A stretch of 64,000 nt of DNA, from the NCBI GenBank assembly GCA_914767715.1, contig OU612067.1, positions 19,845,001 to 19,909,000 of the forward strand, given 5' to 3'. Positions 20,701 to 31,400 of this stretch are shown one piece after another. The notes beneath the pieces were generated by a model. That model searched no databases. It had not been told where the DNA came from and worked only from the letters and a program-made list of their open reading frames with translations. The stretch is from Membranipora membranacea. Taxonomy: Eukaryota; Bryozoa; Gymnolaemata; Cheilostomatida; Membraniporidae. Numbering within the stretch: position 1 is the first letter of the stretch; each line of letters starts with the position of its first letter. The position numbers were made by a program, and so were the translations under genes.

Positions 20701-23389
20701 AGGAATATAACATCATGAACAAAGTGCTGCAACATGGTCTTTTCTATGTTGGTTTCAATTAGAACACTATTTTTACACTCCACAACCAGTTCTTCGCTCA
20801 GGTTTTTGGAACAGATGGATTAAAGGGAGACTTAGACCTGCGGTGACTTAAATTTATAGTGAGTCTCAAGCAGAGCGTGATAAAATTTATTTTTTTCAGC
20901 CATCATGATGAAAATTTTGAAGAAAGCTAATATACTAATTACCAGCTGCTGCTATGATAGAAATAACTAAAGACAACTAAAATACCAACACTCTTATCGA
21001 AAAAACCTGGTCGCGTCGCAAAATGTACCCTGAAATGCTATGAGTCCAATATCAGGGTTTTGCAATAACAGCGTATAACCCGACACATATAACCTGACGG
21101 CCATGTCCTACCTCAGGATGATTATCCAGTATGTTATGATGCCTGCTGCTCGCTGATATGGATCTCTTGCTGACTTCCTCATGATGTAAAGTATAATGAT
21201 CCTTCAATATCTGCAAAACAAATATGAAGTTGTATAATTCATTCTGCTTTCATGTAGCAGCTGTTTTACTTTGCAGCCTTACATTTTTTACCATCACTAG
21301 AAACGATAGGAAACAAGCGATGTTATAAAAATTAAACTGTCTTTTGTTTTGTAGCCCTCAATTTTTCGTATCACTAGAAATGATAGGAAACACACAATGT
21401 CATTTTAACGATATATGACATTTATTCTGCAAGAGAGGCAATTGAGCCCCGGCCCCAAGCAACCCTGTAGATGAACAATGTGCAGGGAAAATAATGAATT
21501 CATTAAAATATGCTTCTGAACCACTCCCAGGGGTATCAGTATGGGCAGTATACAAAATTAATGTTGAAAAAGAGAGGCATTCAGAGAATGTAAGAAATTC
21601 AATTTTGAGGTCCTTGTGGTGTGTTGTAGCAAATACATGAATGAACTTTATCGAGTGCACAATTGTGCAAACGTTGAAGCCCCCACTTGTGATGTAAACG
21701 AAGATAGGAGAATAAAGCCCTCCAGACAATTGAATCATCATCGCAAATATGTACAGTTACAGTACGCTGTTTGACAAACGGGGCAATACTGAAACAGGTG
21801 ATGTATGAACTCAACAAGACACAGGGGATGAGTGGCCTCTTAGGGCCACAAGAGTCAACCTCCTCTGTTATTGTAGTGTCATGCTGACAAATTCCAGAGT
21901 ACACCAGGAAATTCACACTTTCTATCAGGTACTTTAGAGGCTTTTCGAGTTCTTTAGTGTCTAAAGGAAAACCATGGAAACACAACATGGGCCATTAAAA
22001 CGGTTCCTAACCATTGCACTCCATTCCCTAGACAGCCCAATACAGGCGTTCATGATTGTCGAGAGGCAATTTGAACGTCAAGAAAGAAATAAGAAAACAT
22101 CCGTTCAATTTTATTTAGACCTGATGTGCCAGTAATTTGTCTGAGTGGAATAAGTTGGGATATTGTAGAAGTCCTGCAGGTCGATTTGGAGTGCCTTATC
22201 CAACCATAAGGATAATTCGAATCCCCAAACAGTCTATTTTTTATCAAATTGAAAATCTACGTCAAAAACAGAGGGCTGCAAACAGAGATCAATATTAATC
22301 AGCAGTTATCCTCTGATGAATTAATCCAATTTTCCTCTGTGTTAACTAGATTTATCTATCGCTGTACTGCAAATCTTGTAAATTAAATCAATCTACATCT
22401 TCACTCCCGCTGTGAAAAAACCTCATGGGGTCTATCTGCTCAAGATACAGCATAGTTTTGTGCTGTTGAGCTGCTGCTGAAAATTTTATAAAGGTCTACA
22501 ACGTGTTTAAAGAAATTAAAAATAATTTCATGGCAGACAAAAAACCTATACAACTTTTGTTGAAGGCCGTGAATAAGTTTCAACTTTGCAGTGGGCTCGG
22601 CAGAGGCTTTTCACTCTAAACACACCACCTATACAAAAATTCTAAGATTGTTCATATTTTCCCCTACTATATACAGAGTGTTTGAAGCTGGAATGAATGT
22701 TGTGCTTGTTATTGTGCATTGTGACTGTGTGTGCCCTTAACAGGATAAGTGCTTGAACAACAAGGATTAGGATAAATCGGATATTCCTAAACAAACAGCT
22801 AGACAATAAGTCAATTCAACACCAGGCTCCCATAATGTTAACCCTTTGCCAAGCCTGAGTGTTGAGTTTTCCACATTGCCAAAATCACTTGTTGAAAATG
22901 TTCGACATTTGAATACAGGAATTATCCTATACTTTGCTGAAAAAAACTGAGATAACTTGAAGGCTAATGTTTTGCTGTTCCATATTCTACCCTCACCAGT
23001 CATAAATTTTGCAAACTTTGTTTGTAGTTCAAAGTCTCCCAATGAGGACAACCAGACCTTTGTGACATGGTCTGTTCTGACATTCACTGTGACGTTTATC
23101 ATGCATGTAGGGCATACATCCATTGTGAGATAACAGTGACCATCAGGGTCACACAAATATCAACCTATCTGACCCGATATTGATAAAGGCATTGATTACC
23201 AACCTCCTCTCCAAAGATAAAGCCATGATCCTCTGCCAAGCGTTTAGCCCTATGCAGGCCTCCTTTGATGTGAACAGCCCATGCATTGCTGTATAAATGG
23301 TCCTCTTCATCAGCCGTCGAAGACAGAATGCATAATGTGATGATGACAATTCCGGCAAATAAACGGTTCGCAAATACTTGGCATGACAT
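2348..23389 (-). CDS. furin-class proprotein convertase (whole gene, 15+ exons)
   Basis: The gene encodes a calcium-dependent subtilisin-like endoprotease of the secretory pathway that cleaves precursors after basic motifs. Joining 23204-23389, 21112-21210, 19341-19439, 14626-14766, 13946-14022, 13277-13365, 12350-12522, 11683-11825, 9944-10114, 8067-8288, 7657-7842 and 7203-7318 gives a continuous frame with signal peptide, prodomain ending RRVKR, catalytic Asp (ILDDGIE), His (HGTRCAGE), oxyanion Asn (ASGNGG), Ser (GTSASAP) and P domain. Three C-termini are possible: A via 5760-6427 (about 789 aa), B via 4904-4990, 3124-3324 and 2348-2787 (about 809 aa, membrane-anchored), and C by read-through of 4611-4990 (about 693 aa). 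The oxyanion Asn argues against a PC2 orthologue. Furin/PC5/PACE4-type is likely; which one is not resolved. Confidence 0.93.
3124..3324 (-). CDS. convertase exon 14: Cys-rich module
   Basis: Sixty-seven codons with ten cysteines, including [32 protein letters not shown] and [10 protein letters not shown]. This is the furin-like repeat pattern (CxxCxxxCxxC) found after the P domain of furin, PC5 and PACE4. Phase 1 both sides. Confidence 0.9.
3325..4610. other. convertase intron (between 14 and 13b/C)
   Basis: No exon seen. It holds one dispersed repeat copy at 3,835-4,028. Confidence 0.5.
3835..4028 (-). repeat. dispersed repeat A, copy 1
   Basis: The reverse complement matches 43,830-44,010 over most of its length, for example GTGTATCTCTGATCGTTAGA at one end and ATGGTACTCATGCTAAGTG internally. 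Short inverted ends (CTGATCG.TAGAG) suggest a small DNA element. Confidence 0.65.
4611..4903 (-). CDS. read-through extension of exon 13b (isoform C, possible)
   Basis: If the donor at 4,903 is not used, the frame stays open for 97 codons and ends in a hydrophobic run ([16 protein letters not shown]) immediately before the stop. The middle is acidic and Ser/Thr/Pro-rich. A C-terminal hydrophobic run with no residues after it is the layout of a GPI signal or tail anchor. Chance openness cannot be excluded. Confidence 0.4.
4904..4990 (-). CDS. convertase alternative exon 13b (isoform B)
   Basis: The acceptor ATTTTTAG is phase 1, exactly as for 13a. It encodes [20 protein letters not shown], a second version of the final P-domain strand. 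The donor CTG|GTAAGT (phase 1) joins in frame to the Cys-rich exon at 3,324. The two exons are alternatives: their strands occupy the same place in the fold. Confidence 0.88.
5575..5785 (-). repeat. dispersed repeat B, copy 1 (overlaps isoform A stop)
   Basis: The reverse complement matches 45,688-45,900 (shared blocks TTGCAAAAATAGCCAGTCCC, GTTTGCAATTTTGTAAACAA, GGACAGCCAATCAGA). Inverted ends read AGCCAGTCCCTAGTAGCA and TGCTACTAGGGACAGCCA. It overlaps the last codons and stop of convertase exon 13a. Confidence 0.75.
5760..6427 (-). CDS. convertase alternative terminal exon 13a (isoform A)
   Basis: A phase-1 acceptor (GATATTTCAG) leads to [16 protein letters not shown], the final P-domain strand, and then 200 further codons open to a stop at 5,760. 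The tail is low-complexity and rich in Tyr, Lys, Pro and Gly ([20 protein letters not shown]). It ends in a hydrophobic stretch of about 25 residues ([18 protein letters not shown]) that could anchor or insert in membranes. No Cys-rich module is present. The last residues, GLAKIASP, and the stop codon lie in a dispersed repeat. I see no canonical AATAAA just downstream. Confidence 0.75.
6428..7202. other. convertase intron 12
   Basis: No additional exon seen; the open frames at 6,474-6,683 and 6,544-6,768 have no family motif or matching splice phase. Confidence 0.5.
7203..7318 (-). CDS. convertase exon 12: P domain
   Basis: Contains [16 protein letters not shown] and GEWILEIEN, matching furin GFNDWAFMTTHSWDE...GEWVLEIEN. 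It ends in phase 1 at GCTT|GTGAGT and can join in frame to either 6,427 or 4,990. Confidence 0.92.
7536..7590 (-). repeat. C-tract repeat related to 58,335
   Basis: The reverse complement reads TTGACAAGCTTTGTT, then TTGTTCGGTGGGGG with a run of 13 G, matching the palindromic element near 58,335 in sequence and layout. Confidence 0.55.
7657..7842 (-). CDS. convertase exon 11: P domain
   Basis: Contains [20 protein letters not shown] and [16 protein letters not shown], the most conserved P-domain strands (EHVQARLTLSYNRRGDL, LxSPxGTRSxLLxxR in relatives). Phase 2 at both ends. Confidence 0.93.
8067..8288 (-). CDS. convertase exon 10: end of catalytic domain, start of P domain
   Basis: Opens [14 protein letters not shown], then [20 protein letters not shown], closely matching the furin segment [10 protein letters not shown]...VSHSYGYGLLDAG. 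The final part starts the P domain that stabilises the protease. The acceptor restores the Asn codon split from exon 9. Confidence 0.93.
8352..8450. repeat. hairpin MITE in convertase intron 9
   Basis: Arms CTACCATAGTAGTTTAAGC and GCTTAAAACTACTGCCATAG, with second inner arms TGTCGGGAT and ATCCCGGCA, form an imperfect inverted repeat about 100 bases long. Confidence 0.65.
8677..8708. repeat. short direct repeat
   Basis: The 16-base unit CTGACAGATTACATGA occurs twice in tandem. Confidence 0.6.
9652..9726. repeat. palindrome family P, copy 1
   Basis: Arms CCAGAGACTATAGATATATA and TATATATCTATAGTCTCTGG are nearly perfect over more than 25 bases around an AT core. Three related palindromes with the same AGAGACT...AGTCTCT arms lie at 20,403, 49,641 and 60,772. 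Confidence 0.8.
9944..10114 (-). CDS. convertase exon 9: catalytic Ser
   Basis: Contains [16 protein letters not shown] and [16 protein letters not shown]; the Ser of GTSASAP is the nucleophile. Ends in phase 2 at CCAA|GTAAGT. Confidence 0.94.
10421..10525. repeat. 23-bp minisatellite
   Basis: About 4.5 near-identical tandem copies of ACTGTGTGAGGTAGGAGCCC plus ACC, in a convertase intron. No spacers, so it is not a CRISPR array. Confidence 0.9.
11134..11655. repeat. degenerate tandem repeat, about 190-230 bp unit
   Basis: Two long units and a partial third share blocks such as TTAGCGGCAATCAAT, CTGG(A/C)AATTTTGAGGGAG, ATATTTTGTG and TTTTAACTACTA. It lies directly beside the donor of convertase exon 8 and is strongly AT-rich. 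Confidence 0.7.
11683..11825 (-). CDS. convertase exon 8: oxyanion-hole Asn
   Basis: Contains [20 protein letters not shown] and [15 protein letters not shown]. The Asn of ASGNGG is the oxyanion residue that distinguishes furins from PC2, which has Asp. Ends in phase 2 at CCATG|GTAATT. Confidence 0.93.
12111..12197. repeat. 50-bp tandem duplication
   Basis: Two copies of AATAAATATAAtCTGTCATA followed by AATAAATTGAAAT, offset by 50 bases, in a convertase intron. Confidence 0.75.
12350..12522 (-). CDS. convertase exon 7
   Basis: Contains [18 protein letters not shown] and the signature [19 protein letters not shown] that lines the acidic substrate pocket of furin-like proteases. Ends in phase 0 at CTG|GTGAGT. 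Confidence 0.93.
13277..13365 (-). CDS. convertase exon 6: catalytic His
   Basis: Contains [19 protein letters not shown]; the first His is catalytic. The segment [10 protein letters not shown] follows as in furins. The 89-base exon closes the Arg codon begun in exon 5 and ends in phase 1 at GGAG|GTAAGA. Confidence 0.93.
13588..13765 (+). repeat. dispersed repeat C, copy 1
   Basis: Matches 20,225-20,395 in the same orientation: CATACTGATG-type start, CTAGAATGCAT, TGAGGCC, TGTGCAG, and ACACTTTGATC.TAGCC end. Both copies lie in convertase introns. Confidence 0.65.
13946..14022 (-). CDS. convertase exon 5
   Basis: Contains [17 protein letters not shown], the calcium-site and linker segment that precedes the catalytic histidine in furins. 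The 77-base exon starts in phase 0 and ends in phase 2. Confidence 0.9.
14626..14766 (-). CDS. convertase exon 4: catalytic Asp
   Basis: Forty-seven codons containing [20 protein letters not shown]; the first Asp of DDG is the catalytic aspartate of the subtilisin-kexin fold. Acceptor GTTTACAG, donor TAT|GTGAGT, phase 0 both sides. Confidence 0.93.
14767..19340. other. convertase intron 3 (4.6 kb)
   Basis: I searched for exon-like splice-flanked frames and found none. The open frames here (for example 15,607-15,825, 16,666-16,884 and 17,845-18,054) carry no motif and do not fit the phase 0 junction. Confidence 0.5.
19341..19439 (-). CDS. convertase exon 3: prodomain cleavage site
   Basis: Thirty-three codons in phase 0 both sides. 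The exon reads [13 protein letters not shown] then DYNTF, so autocatalytic removal of the prodomain is expected after RRVKR. It closes with NQWYL, the conserved start of the catalytic domain. The open frame is shorter than 60 codons on its own and was found from the splice signals. Confidence 0.9.
20225..20395 (+). repeat. dispersed repeat C, copy 2
   Basis: Same-strand relative of 13,588-13,765, ending beside the palindrome at 20,403. Confidence 0.65.
20403..20458. repeat. palindrome family P, copy 2
   Basis: Arms GGAGACTATAGATATAT and ATATATCTATAGTCTCT fold back almost without a loop, with flanks ACTATCATC and GCTATCATA also partly related. Confidence 0.8.
21112..21210 (-). CDS. convertase exon 2: prodomain
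   Basis: Thirty-three codons lie between a TTTTGCAG acceptor and a GAG|GTAGGA donor. The exon contains [14 protein letters not shown], which aligns with the internal DYYHFWHRGVTKRS region of furin prodomains, where the secondary cleavage site lies. Confidence 0.85.
21211..23203. other. convertase intron 1
   Basis: No exon or clear repeat recognised. The open frames at 21,400-21,741 and 21,599-21,988 overlap each other and have no family signature. Confidence 0.5.
23204..23389 (-). CDS. convertase exon 1: signal peptide and start of prodomain
   Basis: It starts [20 protein letters not shown], a typical hydrophobic signal peptide, followed by a prodomain segment with WAVHIKGG and [10 protein letters not shown], the usual furin prodomain landmarks. 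The 62-codon exon ends in phase 0 at GAG|GTTGGT. Confidence 0.85.
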
Positions 23390-25397
23390 GTTAGCTGATA
23401 AGGTAGTGATGTTTACTGGATGTTAAGTGATATGATGTAGCATCCTGTGTGTCCGCTCCCACTTCTTTCCTGATAGTGCTGAAACAAATCCAACAATGTA
23501 GTATCATATACGGACATGAGTTTTGCATTGCTACCAGATCAACAGCTTGTGAATAGGAACTCTCATTTTATCAGAATCCTATGTGGACAGCAAGGGCTGT
23601 AAAGGCTAACCAAGTGTGAGTGTCACTTTGCAAAATTATTACAATTTACCAGTATATGCAAACTATGCAATACATACATGCAGCTCAATGACAATAATGA
23701 ATGTTAATGTAAGAGTATGGAATTACCCATAAATTTTATTACAAAATTAAATAAGAAATAAATGGAAATCCATTACATTAGGCTATTAGTCTTCCCTAGT
23801 GATAGTTTGTACTTACTATTGGTTGACTTATCCTCTGTGAGTGTCACATGTAATCTTTTAAGTGTGTGAGTAAAGGTGGTGTATGTATCTTATATATGTA
23901 TATATATATATAATATATATTCTTCTTCGCCTTAGCTTAGTTAGTAAGTTGTTTTTTTCAGGCTTTTTTCTGGTTTCTCACTGAAGTGATGAACTCTAAA
24001 TATCTCTTGGCTTTATAAAATCCAGTACCCTAGTCTAGCCACTAAGACTATGAGCTTTGACTTATGGATGAGCTTGAATGAAGAAGGTCTTGTCCAGTCT
24101 TGGCACCTGTTCAACTGTTGTGAAGATTTATTATTATCAATTTAATTTATTGAATTATTTTATATCCTTGCTTATATCTTATCACACTTGGTCAGTAACT
24201 CCTGCTGACTAGAACATGAACTGTCGAATAGCTACTAACTGATTGACTGAGTTTGTCCTGTATGTTGTATATTCAATCCTATAATAGAGTAGCGGGTGGC
24301 ATGCACTACCGCAGACTTGGCAAGGTTTACTCACTGCACATTTGACCGAAAACTAAACTGAAAGTTATAGTTGGATAGAAAGCTCTGATTCTTACAAGTT
24401 GTACATGGAGTGAAAATAGAAGCTGAAAGTTGGCAAAGTTAAAACAAAAACTCTGACTTCTTGAATTATTACTTTGCAATATATTATAATAATCTTTGAC
24501 ATGTGATTTTAATTTGGGATTGTTATTTTATATTTTGTTTAGAAATTTCGTTTTATTTAGTATTTGGAATAATTGAGAAAATATTATTTTCTCATACATT
24601 GGTCTCCCACAAAAATATTTGATGATTTCAATTGTATCATTACTAGATTCCTTTTAGAGCTCAGTGAAGAAAGCATCAAGTTTCCAGGCAGTGAAAGAGA
24701 TTTCTCAAATGTAATAAATATGATCTGCAAAATTAACAGTTCAAGTTAAGATTCTGAAAATTTAGGTGCATGGTATTCTGCTCAAAATAGGTATGTATAC
24801 TATATAATATGAGAATGCCTTCGAACTTAGCTTAGACTAGAAGAGAGTTGAGTGTGTAATTATCAGGGGCCCCTGGCTCTGGGACTTGCAAGCCTCTGCC
24901 CTCTACATTTTCATTTTCCAATGCACTGTTTTTGGTGGTGGATACTTGTCATTGGGAAAATATAGGCTTGCAAGATCCATGGGCTCATGTTAATTATTAT
25001 ACGGATATTATGGATATATTGTTGATAAATAGGCCTATTTGGAATTATAAAGAATCATATCTATCTATGCACTCTCCGAACAAAATGGGCAGCATGACCA
25101 GTGACTCCCAGTGTCTGAGATAAGTTTGTGACTTGGACTGAGTGTCCAGATATTAGTCACAATCAAGCTCAGACCTAAGGACAAGGAACTCACTGAATTA
25201 TGTGATTGAATTTGTGCCTCCTTCCTTCTATTGTTTCTGCGACATGGCTGTTAGTATCTCACCATCTCTCTCTAAATCCCGCTGTTGATCACTGACTGAA
25301 CCAACTCTCTCATGAGTGTTAAATGTATTTTCATGAGCAAACCCCATAAGCTTCAGTGAACAAAGCCAATAACACACTGTCTCACTTTGTTTTTCAG
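23390..25397. other. divergent intergenic region, convertase / RAI14-like
   Basis: The two genes point away from each other here, so both promoters and any 5' untranslated exons should lie in this 2 kb. I see an AT microsatellite at about 23,895-23,930 and no conserved coding segment. The open frames at 24,932-25,123 and 25,228-25,434 have no support. Confidence 0.55.
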
Positions 25398-25499
25398 GTT
25401 TATCATTTATGAAACTTGAACCCAAGAGATACAATCATGAGCACCAAATCTAAAGGATTAGGATTGTTCTCAAAGCTCTCTCGAAAGAGTGTCAGTGAT
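25398..25499 (+). CDS. RAI14-like exon 1 (coding from 25,437)
   Basis: A 3' splice site TTTTTCAG precedes 39 bases of leader and the start ATG; at least one untranslated exon must lie upstream. It encodes MSTKSKGLGLFSKLSRKSVS, comparable to the basic MKSLKxxxRK start of RAI14/UACA. Ends in phase 0. Confidence 0.8.
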
Positions 25500-28400
25500 G
25501 TAAGTTTGTCAAAATATCCATGTCCGCTTTCTATCTGATTGTATAAGAATTCTAACGGCTTAATCTCTCAGCTATTGGCTTATGCATTGTGTTAGATGCA
25601 TTCAGTGTTTCTCTAATAGTTGTAATAAGTGCTACCTTGCTTTATACTTAAATTATACTATTAATTATTCTTTAATAAGTTTAATGGCACAGATCCCTAT
25701 AGGTGCACTGAAATCAATCCTCATCATCTGTTCAGCTTATAATGTACATTTATTGTAGCTGAGTGAGTGGAACAGGAATGATGAGAGGTTGATGCAGTGT
25801 GTGGAGACGAGCGATCTCAAGGAAATAATTACACTACTCAAGAAGAAGAAGGTGTGCTCAACAAAACTAGACCCTCAGGGTCACTCTGCGTAAGTTTTCT
25901 CACGGTCTGATGTTCTATAATTAATCAGTTGGTCATAGTACGTCGTATGTATAATCTTATCTTAGTAGTGTAAGCACCAAAGATGTCATATACACCACGG
26001 GGCAAGATTTTTTGTCAAATGTATTGATCAGAGATGTTTATGGCTTAATCATAGCAATGACCAACATTGGTTGCTGTATACGATTGTAGACTTCATGTAG
26101 CGGCTATGAGGAATAAGTTTGATGTGGTACAGTTGTTGATAGCTTACAACGCCAACATCACAGCTGTGGACTTTCAGGGCAGGACAGCCTTACACTGTGC
26201 TTCTAGACACGGAGCATCAGAAGTTCTAGAGGTGCTCACACAGGTCAGTGGAAAAAGATGTTAAAGTATCACTTTAGAGTTCTAAAAAAATACTATTTCC
26301 ATAATAGTATATATAAAATTGTACCTTTTTAGTACCTTTTATCTAAGCGCATAGTTCAAATCATCTGAAACGGCCACATTCTGTTTATGAACCTAGAGAA
26401 ATATTTAAATTAGACTGAGAACACATGAATGTCACTATAAGCCTAATTTTTTCTAAGTATCTGGTACTTGTTTCTTAGTGACATATTCCTAGAGTATGAA
26501 TTCCCCTCTTGCTCTGCTTAAAATAGCAAAATTTCTACCCACATTCCATCATAATTTCCCACCTAAGCTAGCCAAAATCTGGTGCTAGCTCAAATAAAGT
26601 CACCCTCAATCGGCTTGATTGTACGCTAGCAAATATTTACTCTACTGGGGTGTATTTAGGAGATATAACATACGGTGGTGCACGTACCACTACGCAACAC
26701 ACAGGTCTTCAGCTAGAAACCATGAGTCAAGCGCTGTTTCGAGGCCTTCTCTAGTACAACCTCCTCATGGCTGGCCCAGCAGCATGAAGCCAGCCCTGTA
26801 TGTTGATGAGCATCTCAATCAATCTCATCTATCCCTCAGTGCATTTTGTAAGTTTCGGTGGTTTGACATAATTGGTGTGTTTACGCTGTTGCGCAACCAG
26901 GGAGGCTGCCAACTCTTCATTGTTTCAGTGCAACAATGTTCGCCCCATCACTCTCATTCTTATACTCTAAGCCAAACCAGTGCAGAGAGGTTTTCTTTCC
27001 ATCAACTCATCGGCGCAAAGTCGCTATCGCCAAGGCACCCGCCCCTCGTGCCATAGTTCACTACTCAAATTCACCACATTGAGCATAATACAAGTCATAC
27101 ACAAGTCAGAGAGATGAATTGTTTGCGCTACAGCCAGTGGGCTGACTGTGATCTTCTGTCTCGCTCTGCCTGCCTGTTAACTCTGTCAGGGAATTCTGTG
27201 ATCCCATGGTGGTGATCAGTTCAGGGTTACAGCATTTTTAATGAATAATGGTGTACATATTTGATGATTCAAGGATATCTGCTCACTGCTCTTATTTCAT
27301 TGTATACTCCAGATGATACCACTGCTATCTTTTTTTTGGCTATGATGAGGGTTAGGATTATGTTTATGATTTGTTTCATTATCTGCCATTTTCTGTCCTA
27401 CCCTCGAATACCGAAACATAGCAAACTTTTGTGCAATTTCAGTCCAAAGAGGATGAGTGGCCACTGGATGAGAGTAAGATGTCAGCTTTACACCACGCCT
27501 GTATAGGTGGTAACCTCGACTGTGTCATTAGTCTGCTCAGGAAATACCCTAAAGATATCCGCGCAGGGGATGAGGTAGGTTTATCTTGTGTTCTTTTGTC
27601 TAGCAAGCAGGGTCCCATTGATTCAGGCTTAGCTTCTCCGGCCGGAGGGCTATCGGACAGGGGGAAATGTCCTACTCAGACTAATGCTCTCAATATATCG
27701 ATTTATCTAATCAACAGTTTGCATGATTGACTGGCTCAAATGGATGTTTAATCAAAGTACAATTTATAAACAAAGAGGTGTTTACAGATTGGTAGGATTA
27801 GAGCTAGATGGGAAGGGGAGCTGACCTCTGACCTCCTGCCATCTGGTTGATTTTGATCTATGAGTGTCTGAATTATCTAGCTACTTCAGTGAAGAAAAAG
27901 TTAGCTGCATCGCTATCCACAATTGTAATCATGACATGATACACTATATGGTCATAGTGTTTGCATTCAAGTCCCCAATTAGGCGCTTTATATAAGGCAT
28001 GGCGGAAAGGGACAGGGTCAGCAAGAAATTGTTAAGTTCATCCATATTATTATGTCTATGACATCAAACAATCCAAAATATCTACATCAAGGCTCTTTGA
28101 ATCTATCAGGAGGTCACACTTTTCATTTAGCATTGAGGCGCTAGACAGGCTATTGGACATACCAGTGATTAGAAAGTGTAATTAGTACTATGCATTAATT
28201 TCTATAGTATCGATTTCAAGTAGTTCAATTGTTTCTATTTTCATTATCTAAATTGGATTTGTTGTTTTATTCAACAGTAATAATTGTGTCACAATCATCG
28301 ATGAATGAGGTCTCGTGTTCAAAAATCCAATAGCTGAGATGAATCACACCTTTTGGTTTTTATTGAGTGAATGGTCTGTTTCCTAATACTGAGGGCCGCC

Positions 28401-31400
28401 TGAGAATAGCAGCGTATCATGTTACTACCCCACACTGTGTACAAACCCCATGCTGAGCTAAATTTAAATATTGGATTTCTTTACACTGTATACTCAGACC
28501 TTGTTACTTTATGTAACTACTGTCATGGCGGTTTTATCTTAATCTTGTCTTAGACATTACAAATAATCGGAATAAACATTCTGCTAGTTAAATATCACTG
28601 ACTGGTCTGCTTGGGGATTGCAATACTACCCAACCCAGACTATGGTTATAACCTACATGTAGAAAAAATTTGGTTGGATTTTAAGTTTTGCTGATAGAAA
28701 GTTTGTCAATTTACTATACTATACTATGCATCGAAATAATGAAAATACTCAACCATTGCCTGTAAATCAAAAGTTGCTCATTCTTGGTGAGGTCAAGTCA
28801 AATCCTTTGGTCGACACAAACCAACAAATATTTACAAGCAGTAAACGTATTTGCTGATTCACATTATAATTTATTTGCTTATTTGATATCACTAGTCGAG
28901 GCTACTGTCTACTGGATAAATCATGTTGGACGTTGATACCACCAAGTCTAAAGACCTCGCTACACGCACAGTATTTCCAATAATTTTGTGGTATTTTTAG
29001 TGCGGCGAGATGCATAGGGTAGCTAAGTTAGATCTGCCAGATGCCGCAGATGGGCTAACATATATTTTCGTCTTCGGCTGTGTTTTTAGGACGGCCGCAC
29101 ACCTCTATTCTATGCTGCACAGATTGGTCACCATGCTGTATGTAAGGAGCTACTAGACAGAGGAGCCAGTGTTAACCAACAGGACAGATTCAGGAGGACT
29201 TCTCTGATGTGCGCAGCTGAGAATGGTAAGTGGACCACCCAGAATGAAAACTATGGATTTCTCCGAGCAGACTTTCACTTGATGGTTCTGAAGTTTTTAT
29301 CTCACCTATGAAGAAATGAGGGTACTCAACTAAATGAGAGTGCTTTTCATAGATCAGAAACGTATGTCTATGGTGCTTTTAGTCAACAGACCATCTATAT
29401 CAGGTCTATGCACTAAATAAAAGCTGAGATTAAAACCCAATTTTTAGCTGAATTCAACACTTTGCAGTCGTGCTCTCCTTACAAACACTGATGTATAACA
29501 TTTCTATGATGTAAAGTTTATATTTGAGGTTGTTTGAGCGCTGACTTTGAAAAAAAATAATCCCAAACTCACTGGTTTGAGTGCTGGCTAGCGCACTACC
29601 TGACATGAAAGTTAATGTCAATTATTGAGGTTATGATAATGGAAGCTAGCCATAAATTTTACTATTTAGAACCGACGCGAAACAGAAATCTGTTTTTTCT
29701 GCGAAGACATCACCCATATACAGTTTACTTGCTAATACTATGACTCTACAACTTAATATCAAATAAATCCACATTGCCTGGGTGCTGTGCTCTCACAGGA
29801 GTTTTATCCGTCTCATCTTCCCCAAATTCAGCTTCTTAATCCTGTACGTTTCTACTTGCTAGGCAACAAATCAGTATGCGAGTTGTTTGTGAAGAGCGGT
29901 GCTAATGTTGATATGTTTGATGAGTGCGGGCGCTCTGCTGCCTGGTATGCGATGGACGCCGGATACACATCAGTCAAACAGACCATTGAGCCATCGGAGG
30001 AAGAGGAAATAACAAATCTCACTGTCAACGACAATAACAATGTGAGTGTAAGCTATGAATCAATTGCTTGAGCTGTACTTGGGCTCATTTTAAAGCCAGA
30101 GAACCATCTCTGAATGATTTGAAGCTTGATTTCATCAGATGCTGCAATACTAGTCTGCTGTTTACATCAGGCTTTTATCTGCCTCTTTCATCATATGTTA
30201 GTCAATAAATTGTAAGGACAAGCTTGAGGGGCCTATATCAGTGTTGCTGTATATGGTACCGGAAACTTCTCTCCTCTTACTTGTTTAGTAAGGCATATTG
30301 GGGCGCTCATCTCAAGAAATTCCGGGCTATTGGTGCTTTTAGGAATCTGGTTTATATCCCAAGTTCCAAACTTGTTTTCTTAAATTTGTACACACTACCC
30401 TATACAGATATTTTGATAAAACGACTGTACATTAACTGGACTATCTGAACACTTTTACAGCCTGACTACAGTACTAATGAGAGAGACCACTCACCGATAC
30501 CTGAAGAGAGTGAGTCAGTCATGGGAGACGATCACCACTTATCAGACACCCTCTCTCTCAGGTTCAGGCAGGCTGGTAGTCGATTAGAACTCTCTAAGCT
30601 GTCCGACGATGAGGAGGATGATACAGAGATAGCTGATGTGGATCTCACTCTCATCGGGGGAGCAGCCGCAGATAATGATGACAGCGACTTTGACGATGAT
30701 TTCAAGGTAATAAAACAATCCCAACCTGATTTGCTCTTGATGAAAACTTTATGGTTCTTTTCTGTAGGTGCACTCAAGCTAGCTAGAATACTGAAAAGTT
30801 ACACCTTTCAATCAATGGATTAAGTTTTTCGATCATGGAATTGTTGTGCGTATTTGGAAGCTATTTGCTGTTGGCCAGTAAGCAGATAACTCCAGTGCCA
30901 ATTCATTATTTGCGTGTGAAATAGATACCCAAAACATTCATGTACTATATGGATCTACCTGTTTAGATTGATATGTGATTTTCAATTTTGTAGGAATATT
31001 TCTGCGCTGTCTACGACACAGCAACCATACACTGAAATAAATAAATCGGACAAAAAAAACTGCTCTGTTCTGATGATGTGACGCACTGATACATATTCAT
31101 ATCCATATCAATGGTCCCGCATTTTTGTTTTATTGATCGACAATTGATCTCTTATTTCAGGCGAGCACACTGTCTGGTGGTTCAGATGATGATGGCTCTA
31201 TATCTCCCAGATTGAGTGAGCTGTCCTATACCATGTCCTCTCATATGAAGGAGGAGAGCAGTATAGCTCATGACAGGTGCAGAAATATGCTATGATAATA
31301 ACATCTCAGTTTAGTTGAGATAGTTTGACTTAATTTTTTGTGGAAAAGTTTGCAGTGGCCAAGTATTGATGTACGCTCGAATAGGGAATAAGTTCAGTTT

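Larger units (their letters stand above)
19440..21111. other. convertase intron 2
   Basis: No exon seen. Contains repeat C copy 2 and palindrome P copy 2. Confidence 0.5.

Noticed and set aside
21400-21988. Two overlapping minus-strand frames of 113 and 129 codons
   Set aside because: They overlap in different frames, have no motif and do not fit the phase 0 junction between convertase exons 1 and 2.
23165-23373. 74-codon frame beside convertase exon 1 in another frame
   Set aside because: Shadow of the signal-peptide exon; lacks the prodomain motifs.
26619-27056. 145-codon plus-strand frame
   Set aside because: Inside an intron whose flanking exons join perfectly; kept only as a possible element fragment.
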